A stretch of 64,000 nt of DNA from Alteribacter natronophilus (GTDB lineage: Bacteria; Bacillota; Bacilli; Bacillales; Salisediminibacteriaceae): positions 558,001 to 622,000 of the forward strand of contig NZ_VCRO01000002.1 of assembly GCF_006007885.1 (NCBI RefSeq), given 5' to 3'. Below the pieces are notes generated by a model. The model worked only from the letters and a program-made list of their open reading frames with translations. It was not told where the DNA came from and did not search any database. Shown one piece after another: positions 34,564 to 46,403 of the stretch (position 1 is its first letter; each line of letters begins with the position of its first letter). Made by a program: the position numbers and the translations under genes.

Positions 34564-35346
34564 ATGACTGCACCAAACTTAAAAGTTGAAGATCTTCATG
34601 TATCCATTGAAGAGAAAGAGATCCTGAAAGGATTTGGAATTGAAGTTAAAGGCGGCGAGATCCATGCGATCATGGGACCTAACGGTACCGGTAAATCCAC
34701 CCTTGCTTCTGCTCTGATGGGACATCCTAAATATGAAGTAACAAGCGGTAAGGCATCTTTCAATGGAGAAGACCTATTTGAAATGGAAGTTGACGAGCGT
34801 GCTCGCGCAGGGCTTTTCCTTGCGATGCAGTATCCGTCTGAAATCAGCGGTGTTACTAATGCAGACTTCATCCGTTCCGCCATTAACGCGGGCAAAGAAG
34901 AAGGCGACGAAATCTCCCTTATGAAATTCATCCGTAAGATGGATGATAAAATGGGAACGCTTGAAATTGATGAATCATTCCAGCACCGTTATCTGAACGA
35001 AGGTTTTTCAGGCGGTGAGAAGAAGCGTAACGAAATTCTTCAGCTGCTTATGCTTGAGCCGAAAATTGCCATTCTTGACGAAATTGACTCCGGTCTTGAC
35101 ATCGACGCACTGAAAGTTGTTGCAAAAGGAATCAATGACATGCGCAGCGACGATTTCGGCTGCCTGATCATCACCCACTACCAGCGTCTGCTTAACTACA
35201 TCAAACCGGACAAGGTTCACGTAATGATGCAGGGCCGCATTGTGAAATCCGGTGGACCTGAGCTTGCTGAAAAGCTTGAAGCGCAGGGCTACGACTGGAT
35301 TAAGGATGAGCTCGGTATCGAAGACGAGACTGTAGGTCAGGAATAA
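34564..35346 (+). CDS. sufC: Fe-S cluster assembly ATPase SufC, 260 aa
   Basis: Soluble ABC-type ATPase of the SufBCD scaffold. Walker A is MGPNGTGKSTLA, signature FSGGEKKRNEILQLL, Walker B AILDEIDSGLD. ATG 34564 has TGGAGG upstream. First gene of sufC-D-S-U-B, the order found in B. subtilis. Confidence 0.98.
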   Translation: MTAPNLKVEDLHVSIEEKEILKGFGIEVKGGEIHAIMGPNGTGKSTLASALMGHPKYEVTSGKASFNGEDLFEMEVDERARAGLFLAMQYPSEISGVTNADFIRSAINAGKEEGDEISLMKFIRKMDDKMGTLEIDESFQHRYLNEGFSGGEKKRNEILQLLMLEPKIAILDEIDSGLDIDALKVVAKGINDMRSDDFGCLIITHYQRLLNYIKPDKVHVMMQGRIVKSGGPELAEKLEAQGYDWIKDELGIEDETVGQE

Positions 35347-35375
35347 TAGCGGTTTTTAAGGAGGAGGAAAAGAGT

Positions 35376-38336
<2,961 letters not shown>

Positions 38337-38380
38337 GCGTGCCTGTGCATCCATCATTAGGAACTGAATCACAGCGCAGT

Positions 38381-38490
38381 TGAACGCCCGCAGCGAGACT
38401 CCTGCGGCAGTGGGGGCCAGGGTGAGACCCCGGAGCCGAAGGTGAGGAGGCTCACCGGCACCGCCGCGGAAAGCGAGCGGAGGGCGTTCA
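38381..38490. repeat. 110-bp TIR element within the suf operon
   Basis: TGAACGCCC at 38381 and GGGCGTTCA at 38482-38490 are perfect 9-bp inverted ends that extend imperfectly inward (GCAGCGAGACTCCTGCGG against CCGCGGAAAGCGAGCGGA). GC-rich, no frame. It shares GCGACTCCTGC/CGCGGAAAGCG-like words with the larger MITE-like family but has different ends. The rest of the 38337-38668 gap shows nothing certain. Confidence 0.8.
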
Positions 38491-38668
38491 GCGAAGCGTT
38501 TATTTATGGTGTTTATCAGTCCCCCCGGGTAGCCTCACAGCACCTTATCGTGTAAAATAGAAACAAATGACCCGGTCATAAGAAAGCTTCCCTTTATGAC
38601 TGAACAAGTGATGTCGGGTGTAGGAAGCACGGTCTGTTTGACAGAATCAAAAAGGGAGGTAATTTTAC

Positions 38669-40066
38669 ATGGCAAAGAAAATGCCTGAAATCGGGGAATA
38701 TCAGTATGGTTTTTCCGATAAGGACGTGTCGATCTTCCGTTCAAAGCGCGGACTGACAAAAGAAATCGTCGAGGAAATTTCCCGTATGAAAGAAGAACCT
38801 CAGTGGATGCTCGATTTCCGTCTGAAGTCTCTTGAACAGTTTTATAAAATGCCAATGCCTCAGTGGGGCGGTGACCTCAGCGAGCTCGATTTTGACGAGA
38901 TTACGTACTATGTAAAGCCGTCTGAAAAGTCCGAGCGTTCCTGGGATGAAGTACCTGAGGAAATTAAGAACACTTTTGACAAACTCGGAATTCCTGAAGC
39001 AGAGCAGAAATACCTTGCCGGTGTATCTGCCCAGTACGAATCCGAGGTTGTATATCACAACATGAAAGAAGAGCTCACAGAGCAGGGAATACTTTTTAAA
39101 GATACAGATACAGCTCTGAAAGAGGATGAGGAAATCTTCCGCGAGCACTTCGGTAAAGTGATTCCGCCTTCTGACAACAAGTTTGCGGCACTTAACTCAG
39201 CTGTATGGTCCGGTGGATCATTCATCTACGTGCCAAAAGGAATTAAAGTGGATACGCCTCTTCAGGCTTACTTCCGTATTAACTCCGAAAACATGGGACA
39301 GTTCGAGCGTACACTGATCATTGCCGATGAAGACAGCTCTGTACACTACGTTGAAGGCTGTACGGCTCCGGTTTACACAACGAACTCTCTTCACAGTGCG
39401 GTTGTTGAAATCATTGTTAAAAAGAATGCCTACTGCCGGTATACAACTATCCAGAACTGGGCGCCTAACGTATTCAACCTCGTAACGAAGCGTGCGGTGG
39501 CTGAAGAAGGTGCCAACATGGAGTGGGTTGACGGTAACATCGGTTCCAAACTGACGATGAAATATCCCGCCGTCGTTATGAAAGGCCGCGGCGCCCGCGG
39601 AAACATCCTTTCCATTGCGATTGCAGGTAAAGGACAGCACCAGGATGCAGGGGCGAAAGTTCACCACCTGGCACCGGATTGCTCCTCCACGATCGTTTCA
39701 AAATCCATCTCCAAGCAGGGTGGTAAAGTAACGTATCGCGGAATCTGTCACTTCGGACGTAAGTCTGAAGGATCAAAATCCAAGATTGAGTGTGATACGC
39801 TTATCATGGATAACGAGTCCACTTCAGATACGATTCCGTACAACGAGATCTTCAACAACGACATTACGCTTGAGCACGAAGCGACTGTATCGAAAGTTTC
39901 CGAAGAGCAGCTCTTCTATCTGATGAGCCGCGGTGTTTCCGAGCAGGAAGCAACGGAAATGATCGTGATGGGCTTCATCGAGCCGTTCACAAAAGAACTT
40001 CCAATGGAATATGCCGTTGAGATGAACCGTCTTATCAAGTTCGAGATGGAAGGTTCAATCGGTTAA
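38669..40066 (+). CDS. sufB: Fe-S cluster assembly protein SufB, 465 aa
   Basis: Main scaffold subunit on which clusters form with SufC and SufD. Clear family segments: [35 protein letters not shown] with the conserved Cys, and [20 protein letters not shown] with a key His/Glu near the C-terminus. AAAGGGAGG precedes ATG 38669. It is 332 bases from sufU, with a TIR element between, so it may be partly uncoupled from the other suf genes. Confidence 0.98.
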   Translation: MAKKMPEIGEYQYGFSDKDVSIFRSKRGLTKEIVEEISRMKEEPQWMLDFRLKSLEQFYKMPMPQWGGDLSELDFDEITYYVKPSEKSERSWDEVPEEIKNTFDKLGIPEAEQKYLAGVSAQYESEVVYHNMKEELTEQGILFKDTDTALKEDEEIFREHFGKVIPPSDNKFAALNSAVWSGGSFIYVPKGIKVDTPLQAYFRINSENMGQFERTLIIADEDSSVHYVEGCTAPVYTTNSLHSAVVEIIVKKNAYCRYTTIQNWAPNVFNLVTKRAVAEEGANMEWVDGNIGSKLTMKYPAVVMKGRGARGNILSIAIAGKGQHQDAGAKVHHLAPDCSSTIVSKSISKQGGKVTYRGICHFGRKSEGSKSKIECDTLIMDNESTSDTIPYNEIFNNDITLEHEATVSKVSEEQLFYLMSRGVSEQEATEMIVMGFIEPFTKELPMEYAVEMNRLIKFEMEGSIG

Positions 40067-40088
40067 TCCAGACGGTTAACACAATAAT

Positions 40089-40124
40089 CGAAGGCCCGGG
40101 GGTAATTCTCCGGGCCTTCGTTTT
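40089..40124. terminator. bidirectional terminator after sufB
   Basis: CGAAGGCCCGGGGG pairs with CGGGCCTTCG and is followed by TTTT; convergent gene on the other side. Confidence 0.9.
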
Positions 40125-40145
40125 GTCATCCTCCCCAGCGGATCA

Positions 40146-40421
40146 TTAGTAGTAGTAGTAGTAGTAGGGAGGGTAAGAGTAGAAGGGAGGCGGATAAGGC
40201 GGGTAATAGTAGCCTGGTCCGCTGAACAGCGCACTTCCGAGAAGGCTTCCTGCAAACCCTCCCAGGAACGGGCCGCCGAATCCGCCACCCCAGCCGCCAC
40301 CCCATCCGGGTCTCGGCCGGCCGCCACCATGCCAGCCGCCACCACCGCCCCATCCTGGGCGTCTGCGGCTGAAGTCAGGACTGTACTGTGTATAAGTTCC
40401 TTCATAAGGCTGATGATTCAT
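40146..40421 (-). CDS. Gly/Trp- and Tyr-rich protein with poly-Tyr tail, 91 aa
   Basis: Low-complexity protein: a hydrophilic head (NHQPYEGTYTQYSPDF), an Arg/Gly/Trp-rich middle (GWGGGGGWHGGG, repeated), a Gly/Leu segment long enough for one weak membrane span (GGFAGSLLGSALFSG) and a Pro/Tyr tail ending in six Tyr. The tail is coded by a run of six TAC codons. ATG 40421 has AAAGGGG upstream. Such Tyr/Gly-rich proteins in Bacillaceae are often spore-coat or surface proteins; this is inference. The poly-TAC tract may vary in length by slippage. Confidence 0.65.
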   Translation of the reverse strand: MNHQPYEGTYTQYSPDFSRRRPGWGGGGGWHGGGRPRPGWGGGWGGGFGGPFLGGFAGSLLGSALFSGPGYYYPPYPPPFYSYPPYYYYYY

Positions 40422-40742
40422 TCATTTAACCCCTTTCAATGTAACACCCCGATCATAGGATTTTCCGGAGTTGTTCCAGTCTGCCCCCTAACGTCTCCTG
40501 CCTTAAATGGGGCAGGAAAAGCAAAAGGGTATTCACACATCAGCATATGTACTAAAATAGATTGCGTATAGGCATTATCCCAGGTTTTCAGGGCTGGTGC
40601 CGGTTTATTAAATCATGTAACGGAATCACCATAAACGTCAGTCTGAAACACCCATGATCAGAAACTCTTACATAGGAAAAAATACGGACGCCCTTTTACT
40701 TTTATCTGAAGAGCCTATGGGGCGGCAGGAGAGGAGAAACAG
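40422..40742. other. intergenic gap, 321 bases
   Basis: Contains a small hairpin CCTGCC-TTAAAT-GGGGCAGG (about 40499-40516) and AT-rich sequence between divergent genes. No gene or clear promoter was identified. Confidence 0.4.
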
Positions 40743-41594
40743 ATGATCAATATCGGATTAACGGGCTGGGGAGACCATGATACCCTGTATGAAGGAATGA
40801 AGCAGTCTGCAAATAAGCTGGAGATTTATTCAGGTCATTTTCCCACTGTTGAGGTGGATTCCACCTTCTATGCCGTTCAGCCCCTGCGTAATATGGAGAA
40901 GTGGACCCGGGAAACCCCCGAAGCATTCCGCTTTGTCGTCAAAGCCTATCAGGGGATGACGGGCCATGAAAGAGGGGAAATACCTTTTGAAACACGGGAG
41001 GAAATGTTTGAGGCATTCACCGATTCACTGAAGCCAATGAAAGAAGCAGGAAAACTGGCAATGGTTCTCTGCCAGTTTCCACCGTGGTTCAAGTGCAAAA
41101 AGGAAAACGTCCAGTATCTGCGTGTGTGCCGTGAGTACCTTAAGGATTTTTCGTGCGCGCTGGAATTCCGGCATCAGTCATGGTACGCCGAACCGTTTCG
41201 GGAACAGACCCTTTCGTTTATAAAAGAGGAAAACTGGATTCACAGTATCTGTGATGAACCTCAGGCCGGAGCGCGGTCCATTCCTCTTGTACCGGATCCG
41301 GCTGGGCAGGATGAGGTCCTGTTCCGCTTTCACGGCCGTAATGAAGCGGGCTGGACGGGACCGTCAAAAGGAGAAGAGTGGCGCGAGGTTCGTTATCTTT
41401 ATGACTACACGGAACAGGAACTCAGGGAACTTGCTGAACATGTGAGAAACGTATCGGCGAGGGTGAAAAATACCTATGTCCTGTTTAATAACAATTCCGG
41501 CGGTCACGCAGCCGGAAATGCAAAAAAAATGATCGACATACTCGGGCTCGACTATCGCGGACTGGCCCCTCGACAACTGGACCTGTTTGACTGA
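40743..41594 (+). CDS. yunF: DUF72 family protein YunF, 283 aa
   Basis: TIM-barrel-like DUF72 protein. Visible motifs are EVDSTFYAVQP near the N-terminus, FRFVVKAYQGMTGH, LAMVLCQFPPWF, ALEFRHQSWY and a C-terminal TYVLFNNNSGGHAAGNA. The family is widespread but its reaction is unknown. ATG 40743 has AGGAGAGG upstream. yunF-E-D-C here keep the B. subtilis neighbourhood. Confidence 0.88.
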   Translation: MINIGLTGWGDHDTLYEGMKQSANKLEIYSGHFPTVEVDSTFYAVQPLRNMEKWTRETPEAFRFVVKAYQGMTGHERGEIPFETREEMFEAFTDSLKPMKEAGKLAMVLCQFPPWFKCKKENVQYLRVCREYLKDFSCALEFRHQSWYAEPFREQTLSFIKEENWIHSICDEPQAGARSIPLVPDPAGQDEVLFRFHGRNEAGWTGPSKGEEWREVRYLYDYTEQELRELAEHVRNVSARVKNTYVLFNNNSGGHAAGNAKKMIDILGLDYRGLAPRQLDLFD

Positions 41595-41626
41595 TAATAA
41601 TAACAGACTGATTCGGCTCTTTACCC

Positions 41627-41710
41627 GGCTCTGTTAAAGTCTGTTACTGATTATCGCTTACTTCGCTCCAATCAACTACTAAAAACACTACATTAAGCTT
41701 TAACAGAGCC
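41627..41710. repeat. 84-bp mini-element with perfect 13-bp terminal inverted repeats
   Basis: GGCTCTGTTAAAG at 41627-41639 and CTTTAACAGAGCC at 41698-41710 are exact inverted copies. No coding capacity. No clean target duplication was found. It sits between yunF and yunE. Confidence 0.8.
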
Positions 41711-41760
41711 TTTTACTAAAAAATGCAGCTGGGATTTTCAGCAGAAAGCGGCGTATTTAT

Positions 41761-42588
41761 ATGGAATGGATTTTTTTACTCGTGCTCGGACTCGTGGCTG
41801 CGATTCTGGGCAGTATTATGGGACTTGGGGGCGGGATCCTGATTGTACCGGCCCTGATGGTTCTAAGCGGTTACGCAGCCATCCTTGAAGGCATAACTCC
41901 CCAGGTGGCCGTTGGAACTTCACTGGTCGTTATGATCTTTACCGGTCTTTCCTCCACCCTTGCATATGTTAAGCATAAAAAAGTGGATATTAAAAGCGGG
42001 CTCCTTTTTTTTGCCGGAAGCGGTCCGGGCGCCCTGTTTGGGGTGTGGCTGAATAAAGATATCAACGTAAGCGTGTTTCTTATTATATTTGGTGCCTTTA
42101 TTATTCTTGTTTCGTTTATTCTGATGGTAAGAAAATATGTGAAACCAATCCGGCTTGCTAAAAAAGGCGGTGTCCGCAGGTCGTATATCAATTCAGAAGG
42201 GGAACTGGTGGAATACGGCTACCAGCCTGCTGTAGGCATAGCCATCGCCTTTGTGGTCGGAATGTGCTCCGGACTCTTTGGCATCGGCGGCGGGTCGCTA
42301 ATGGTACCTGCCATGCTTCTTCTCTTCGGTTTTCCCGCACATATCGCAGTGGCAACATCCATGTTCCTTGTATTTCTGTCTGCGCTGGTCAGTTCAGTGA
42401 CACATATATCACTTGGAAACGTGGATTGGCTTTATGCGGCAGCCCTCATTCCCGGCGCCTGGTTTGGCGGAATTATCGGGGCTAAAATTAACCGGCGCCT
42501 CAAGGGCGATACAGTAGTAAACTTACTCAGACTGATGCTCGTGATTATCGGAATCAGACTGATTTACCAAGGTATAACAGGGTTGTAA
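41761..42588 (+). CDS. yunE: TSUP (TauE/SafE) family transporter YunE, 275 aa
   Basis: Membrane permease of the sulfite-exporter TauE/SafE family with about eight spans in two repeats. Each repeat starts with a Gly-rich helix: GSIMGLGGGILIVPALMVL and GMCSGLFGIGGGSLMVPAMLLLFGF. Members move sulfite, sulfonates or related anions; the substrate here is not known. ATG 41761 lacks a strong ribosome-binding site. yunD follows after 18 bases. Confidence 0.9.
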   Translation: MEWIFLLVLGLVAAILGSIMGLGGGILIVPALMVLSGYAAILEGITPQVAVGTSLVVMIFTGLSSTLAYVKHKKVDIKSGLLFFAGSGPGALFGVWLNKDINVSVFLIIFGAFIILVSFILMVRKYVKPIRLAKKGGVRRSYINSEGELVEYGYQPAVGIAIAFVVGMCSGLFGIGGGSLMVPAMLLLFGFPAHIAVATSMFLVFLSALVSSVTHISLGNVDWLYAAALIPGAWFGGIIGAKINRRLKGDTVVNLLRLMLVIIGIRLIYQGITGL

Positions 42589-42606
42589 GGCAGAGGCGGT
42601 GACAGA

Positions 42607-43998
42607 ATGAACGCAAAAAAACTGACGATTATTCATACAAATGATCTTCACAGCCAGCTCGATCAGTGGCCATATGTGGTCACGCGGATCAGGCAGATTA
42701 AAGCAGAAGCGGAAAAAGAAGGGAGGGATGTTCTTCTTTTTGATATCGGAGATCACGCTGACCGGGTAAATCCGGTTACAGAGGGTCTGTCCGGCAAGGG
42801 TAATGTGTCGTTTCTGAACGAACTTGCGTACGATGCGGTTACAATCGGAAACAACGAAGGCATGACCTTTTCGAAAGACCAGCTTAACCGCCTCTATGAG
42901 GAGGCTGATTTTAACGTACTCGTAGGGAACCTGAAAAATCCGGACGGGTCATTTCCGGACTGGGCAAAAGCGAACCGTATTTTTACGACTGCATCCGGTC
43001 TTAAGGTGGCTGTGTTCGGAGTGACAGTTGCGTATAAGCTTTTTTATGAGGCACTGGGCTGGCAGATCGCTGACCCATTCACTCTGATTGAACAGCAGGT
43101 CCGGGAACTGAGGGAAAAAGCAGATGTGCTTGTCTGCCTCTCCCACCTTGGACTGCACGATGACGAACGGATGGCCGAGGATTTTCCGGGGATCGATCTG
43201 ATCCTTGGTTCCCATACCCATCACGTTCTTGAAGATGGTAAGCTGGTCAACGGAACATGGATTCACCAGTGTGGACGATCAGGTGCCTACCTGGGTGAAG
43301 TCAGTGTAACAGCAGATGCCGCAGAGGCCGGGCTGACGATGCAGGTACGCACGCACCGTGTGGATCCGGAAAGACTTGAAAAAGACGTTAAAACAGGGGA
43401 AATGCTTGTAACAATGAAGCAGCAGGCTGATGAAAAATTGTCTGAAGTTGTCACCGAACTTCCTGAACCCTGGCCGGTGGACTGGCGCAGTCATTCTCCT
43501 CTGTCGGACCTTCTTGTCCGTGGACTGAGGGAATGGTGCTCGGCAGAAGCAGCCATGATGAGTTCAGGAGTACTCCTTGATGGTCTGGAAAAGGGGCCGG
43601 TTACGAGAAAACGACTCCATGAAATCTGTCCGCACCCCATTAACCCGGCGAAAGTTTCTGTTTCGGGTGAGCGTCTTCTTGAATTTATCCGGGAAGCGGA
43701 AAAAGAGGAAATGATCGAAAAAAAGATTAAAGGCTTTGGCTTTCGAGGAAAAATACTCGGATCCATGGTTTACGACGGCATTGAGGTAAGACGAAGCAGT
43801 CAGGTGCTGCAGCCGTCTGATGTGTATATATCAGGACAGCCCCTGGACAGGGACCGGGTCTATGAAGTAGCGACAGTGGATATGTTCACTTTTGGCTGGC
43901 TGTACCCTTCGATCAGTACACTTAAGGAGAAAGAATACTTCATGCCCGAGTTCCTGCGCGATGTCCTTGCCTGGAGTCTCTCCCGTTACGCAAAGTAG
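42607..43998 (+). CDS. yunD: cytosolic 5'-nucleotidase-like metallophosphatase YunD, 463 aa
   Basis: UshA-type two-domain phosphoesterase without a signal peptide. Metal-site motifs HTNDLHSQ, DIGDH, LSHLGLHDD and GSHTHHV are present. The usual GNHE motif reads GNNE, replacing the catalytic His by Asn. The 5'-nucleotidase C domain contains SPLSDLLVRGLREW and the later SGVLLDGLEKGPVT. GAGGCGGTG precedes ATG 42607. The substrate is unknown. Confidence 0.88.
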   Translation: MNAKKLTIIHTNDLHSQLDQWPYVVTRIRQIKAEAEKEGRDVLLFDIGDHADRVNPVTEGLSGKGNVSFLNELAYDAVTIGNNEGMTFSKDQLNRLYEEADFNVLVGNLKNPDGSFPDWAKANRIFTTASGLKVAVFGVTVAYKLFYEALGWQIADPFTLIEQQVRELREKADVLVCLSHLGLHDDERMAEDFPGIDLILGSHTHHVLEDGKLVNGTWIHQCGRSGAYLGEVSVTADAAEAGLTMQVRTHRVDPERLEKDVKTGEMLVTMKQQADEKLSEVVTELPEPWPVDWRSHSPLSDLLVRGLREWCSAEAAMMSSGVLLDGLEKGPVTRKRLHEICPHPINPAKVSVSGERLLEFIREAEKEEMIEKKIKGFGFRGKILGSMVYDGIEVRRSSQVLQPSDVYISGQPLDRDRVYEVATVDMFTFGWLYPSISTLKEKEYFMPEFLRDVLAWSLSRYAK

Positions 43999-44117
43999 CT
44001 GTACCGGCTCACTTTCTGTTCCTTTCTGTCATACACTATACCAGCCTGCATCCGTGCTGTTCTGCACTGATTAGGCAATGAACCGATCGAATAATGGCAG
44101 AGAGGCGGGAGAAAACT

Positions 44118-44420
44118 GTGATTGACGTAAAGCCGATGTTTATTGAAGGAAAACCGTTTACAGCTGTCACCGTAAAGCTTCCAAAAACAAACTTTATGGC
44201 TGTGACAAATGAAAATGGATATATTATGTGCGGAGCGCTTGATGTGGCTCTCTTAAATGATAAGCTGGCGGCAAGAAAAATTATTGCTGGCCGCGCTGTA
44301 GGCGTTCGGACAATTGAGGAGCTGCTGGAGGCACCGCTTGAATCTGTGACATATGAAGCAGAAGCTCTTGGAATTTATAAAGGCATGACAGGAAAAGAAG
44401 CGCTTTTACGGATGGCTTAG
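44118..44420 (+). CDS. yunC: DUF1805 protein YunC, 100 aa
   Basis: Small conserved protein: MFIEGKPFTAVTVKLPKTNFMAV, GYIMCGALDVALLN, AGRAVGVRTIEELL. The GTG at 44118 has GGCGGGAG seven bases upstream and gives the family N-terminus; an in-frame ATG at 44094 is less likely. The function is unknown. Confidence 0.9.
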   Translation: MIDVKPMFIEGKPFTAVTVKLPKTNFMAVTNENGYIMCGALDVALLNDKLAARKIIAGRAVGVRTIEELLEAPLESVTYEAEALGIYKGMTGKEALLRMA

Positions 44421-44538
44421 TATGGGCAGATTGCCGTTCTGCTTGGAGCGGGACGGCAGGCAGCCTTCTTCCGGGCGTTGATAAACTGGACATGCTGTAA
44501 TAGACACGATTACATAATCTGAAGGAGGTTTGTCTATT

Positions 44539-45333
44539 ATGAGACAATATCTTGATTTGTGCGGACACGTACTGGAAAACGGTACGTCAAAAGACGACAG
44601 AACCGGAACGGGAACAATCAGTACTTTCGGTTATCAGATGAGGTTTGATCTTGCAGAAGGCTTTCCGCTTCTCACGACGAAAAAGCTTTCACTCAGAGCG
44701 ATCATTCATGAGCTGCTGTGGTTTATAAAAGGTGACACCAATATTGCCTATCTCAAGGAAAACAACGTGAGAATATGGAACGAATGGGCAGATGAAAATG
44801 GTGACCTCGGTCCGGTATACGGCAGACAGTGGCGCAGCTGGCCTGCTCCGGACGGAACGACGATTGACCAGCTGAGAAACGTCATAGAGGAGATAAAAAA
44901 CAACCCTGATTCCCGCAGGCTCGTTGTGAATGCCTGGAACGTCGGAGAACTGGACAAAATGGCCCTTTCCCCGTGCCACTGCATGTTTCAGTTTTACGTG
45001 GCGGACGGTAAGCTTTCCTGTCAGCTCTATCAGCGCAGTGCCGATCTGTTCCTCGGGGTGCCGTTTAACATCGCCTCCTATTCCATCCTCACAATGATGG
45101 TTGCCCAGGAATGCGGACTGGAGTACGGTGAATTCATCCACACATTCGGTGACGTGCATATTTATAACAATCACGTAGAGCAGGTGAAACTTCAGATGAC
45201 ACGGGAGCCCCACAGCCTGCCGAAGATGAAGCTGAACCCGGAAGTTAAAAGGGTGGAAGACTTCACGTTTGAAGACTTTGAGTTAGTGGAATACGACCCT
45301 CATCCGCACATTAAAGGAGAGGTTAGCGTATGA
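44539..45333 (+). CDS. thyA: thymidylate synthase ThyA, 264 aa
   Basis: Makes dTMP from dUMP using methylene-tetrahydrofolate. The 264-residue length is the short E. coli/ThyB type. Key parts: [20 protein letters not shown], catalytic Cys in [29 protein letters not shown] and [12 protein letters not shown] 44539 has GAAGGAGG upstream. The stop overlaps the dfrA start (ATGA), coupling production of the enzyme that regenerates its cofactor. Confidence 0.98.
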   Translation: MRQYLDLCGHVLENGTSKDDRTGTGTISTFGYQMRFDLAEGFPLLTTKKLSLRAIIHELLWFIKGDTNIAYLKENNVRIWNEWADENGDLGPVYGRQWRSWPAPDGTTIDQLRNVIEEIKNNPDSRRLVVNAWNVGELDKMALSPCHCMFQFYVADGKLSCQLYQRSADLFLGVPFNIASYSILTMMVAQECGLEYGEFIHTFGDVHIYNNHVEQVKLQMTREPHSLPKMKLNPEVKRVEDFTFEDFELVEYDPHPHIKGEVSV

Positions 45334-45815
45334 TCTCGATGATTGCTGCAATGGACGAAAATAATGTAATTGGCCGAAATAACGACCTGCCGTGGAATCT
45401 TCCGAACGACCTGGCATGGTTCAAAAGAGTCACCTCCGGTCACACAGTAGTAATGGGACGCAAAACGTTTGAATCAATCGGCAAAGCACTGCCGAATCGG
45501 AAAAATATAGTAGTGACTTCCAACGAGGATTTTGAGGCGGAGGACGTGGAAGTCTGGCATGATCTTGACAAGGTCAAGCAGTTTTCGCAGACAGAAGAGG
45601 AAGTGATGGTTCTGGGCGGACAGAAAATCTTCGAACAGCTCATTGATTTTGCCGATCGCCTTTATGTGACGCGTATCCACCACACCTTTGAGGGTGACAC
45701 CTATTTCCCGCCAATATCAGCCCAGATCTGGGAAGTGGCGCAGACGTATGATGGGAAAACGGACGCTGATAATGAGTATGCCCACACCTTTTACGTTTAC
45801 GAGCGGAAAAAATAG
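45330..45815 (+). CDS. dfrA: dihydrofolate reductase, 161 aa
   Basis: Reduces dihydrofolate to tetrahydrofolate with NADPH. Family markers are [25 protein letters not shown], the GRKTFESIG loop, [11 protein letters not shown] and the C-terminal [15 protein letters not shown]. Starts within the thyA stop codon. Confidence 0.98.
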   Translation: MISMIAAMDENNVIGRNNDLPWNLPNDLAWFKRVTSGHTVVMGRKTFESIGKALPNRKNIVVTSNEDFEAEDVEVWHDLDKVKQFSQTEEEVMVLGGQKIFEQLIDFADRLYVTRIHHTFEGDTYFPPISAQIWEVAQTYDGKTDADNEYAHTFYVYERKK

Positions 45816-45830
45816 CAGGAGTTCCAAAGG

Positions 45831-45860
45831 ATCGTCTCAAGCGTGAGACGGTTCTTTTTC
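45831..45860 (+). terminator. intrinsic terminator after dfrA
   Basis: CGTCTCA-agcg-TGAGACG stem followed by GTTCTTTTTCTTT. Confidence 0.9.
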
Positions 45861-45939
45861 TTTGTTCAGCCGGCAGCGGGCAGCGTATAAAGAAGCGGAA
45901 CTGTAGGAGGAGAAGTGAGGATTTTGATTTGAGTAGGTG

Positions 45940-46321
45940 CCAATTGAATTAAAACGTGCACAAGCCGGGGAGTTCTAATGCGATAGAAGCAGAATCATAT
46001 TAAAACGCGTTGAAGCAAAGGAAGTTCTAATACGATAGGAGCGGAATCATATTAAAATGCGCAGCAGTCAGCCAGTTCTAATACGAAAAGAGCGGAATCA
46101 TATTAAAATGCGCAGCAGTCAGCCAGTTCTAATACGAAAAGAGCGGAATCATATTAAAATGCGCAGCAGCCAGGAAGTTCTAATACGATAAGAGCGGAAT
46201 CGAATTAAAACGCGCAGCAGCACAGGAGTTCTAACCCGATAAGAGCAGAATCATATTAAAACGCACAGCAGTCGGAAAGTAATAATACCAAAAACGCCGA
46301 ATCGAACTAAAACGCCAGGGG
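45940..46321 (+). repeat. 51-bp tandem repeat array, eight units
   Basis: Units begin at 45940, 45991, 46043, 46094, 46145, 46196, 46247 and 46298 (partial). Units 3 and 4 are identical over all 51 bases. The core GGAATCATATTAAAATGCGC is followed by AGTTCTAATACGA near the unit end. TCTAATACGAT and ATCATATTAAA form an imperfect hairpin around GAGCGGA-like loops. One frame is open across units 3-5 only, without a ribosome-binding site. The core is shared with the 10.6 kb array. Confidence 0.92.
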
Positions 46322-46403
46322 AAATAAGCTGTAGTCCACGCCTGTCTGGTCTGTCCCCCTTCTTTTTTGCATAGGTATGAAAGAGGGAAAGGGGGCAGCT
46401 GAT

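Noticed and set aside
46043-46190. Repeat protein translated from the 51-bp array
   Set aside because: One frame is open over units 3-5 but is closed by stops in the flanking units, and no start site or ribosome-binding site is present.
45940-46321. CRISPR array
   Set aside because: The entire 51-bp unit repeats; there are no unique spacers and no cas genes in the window.
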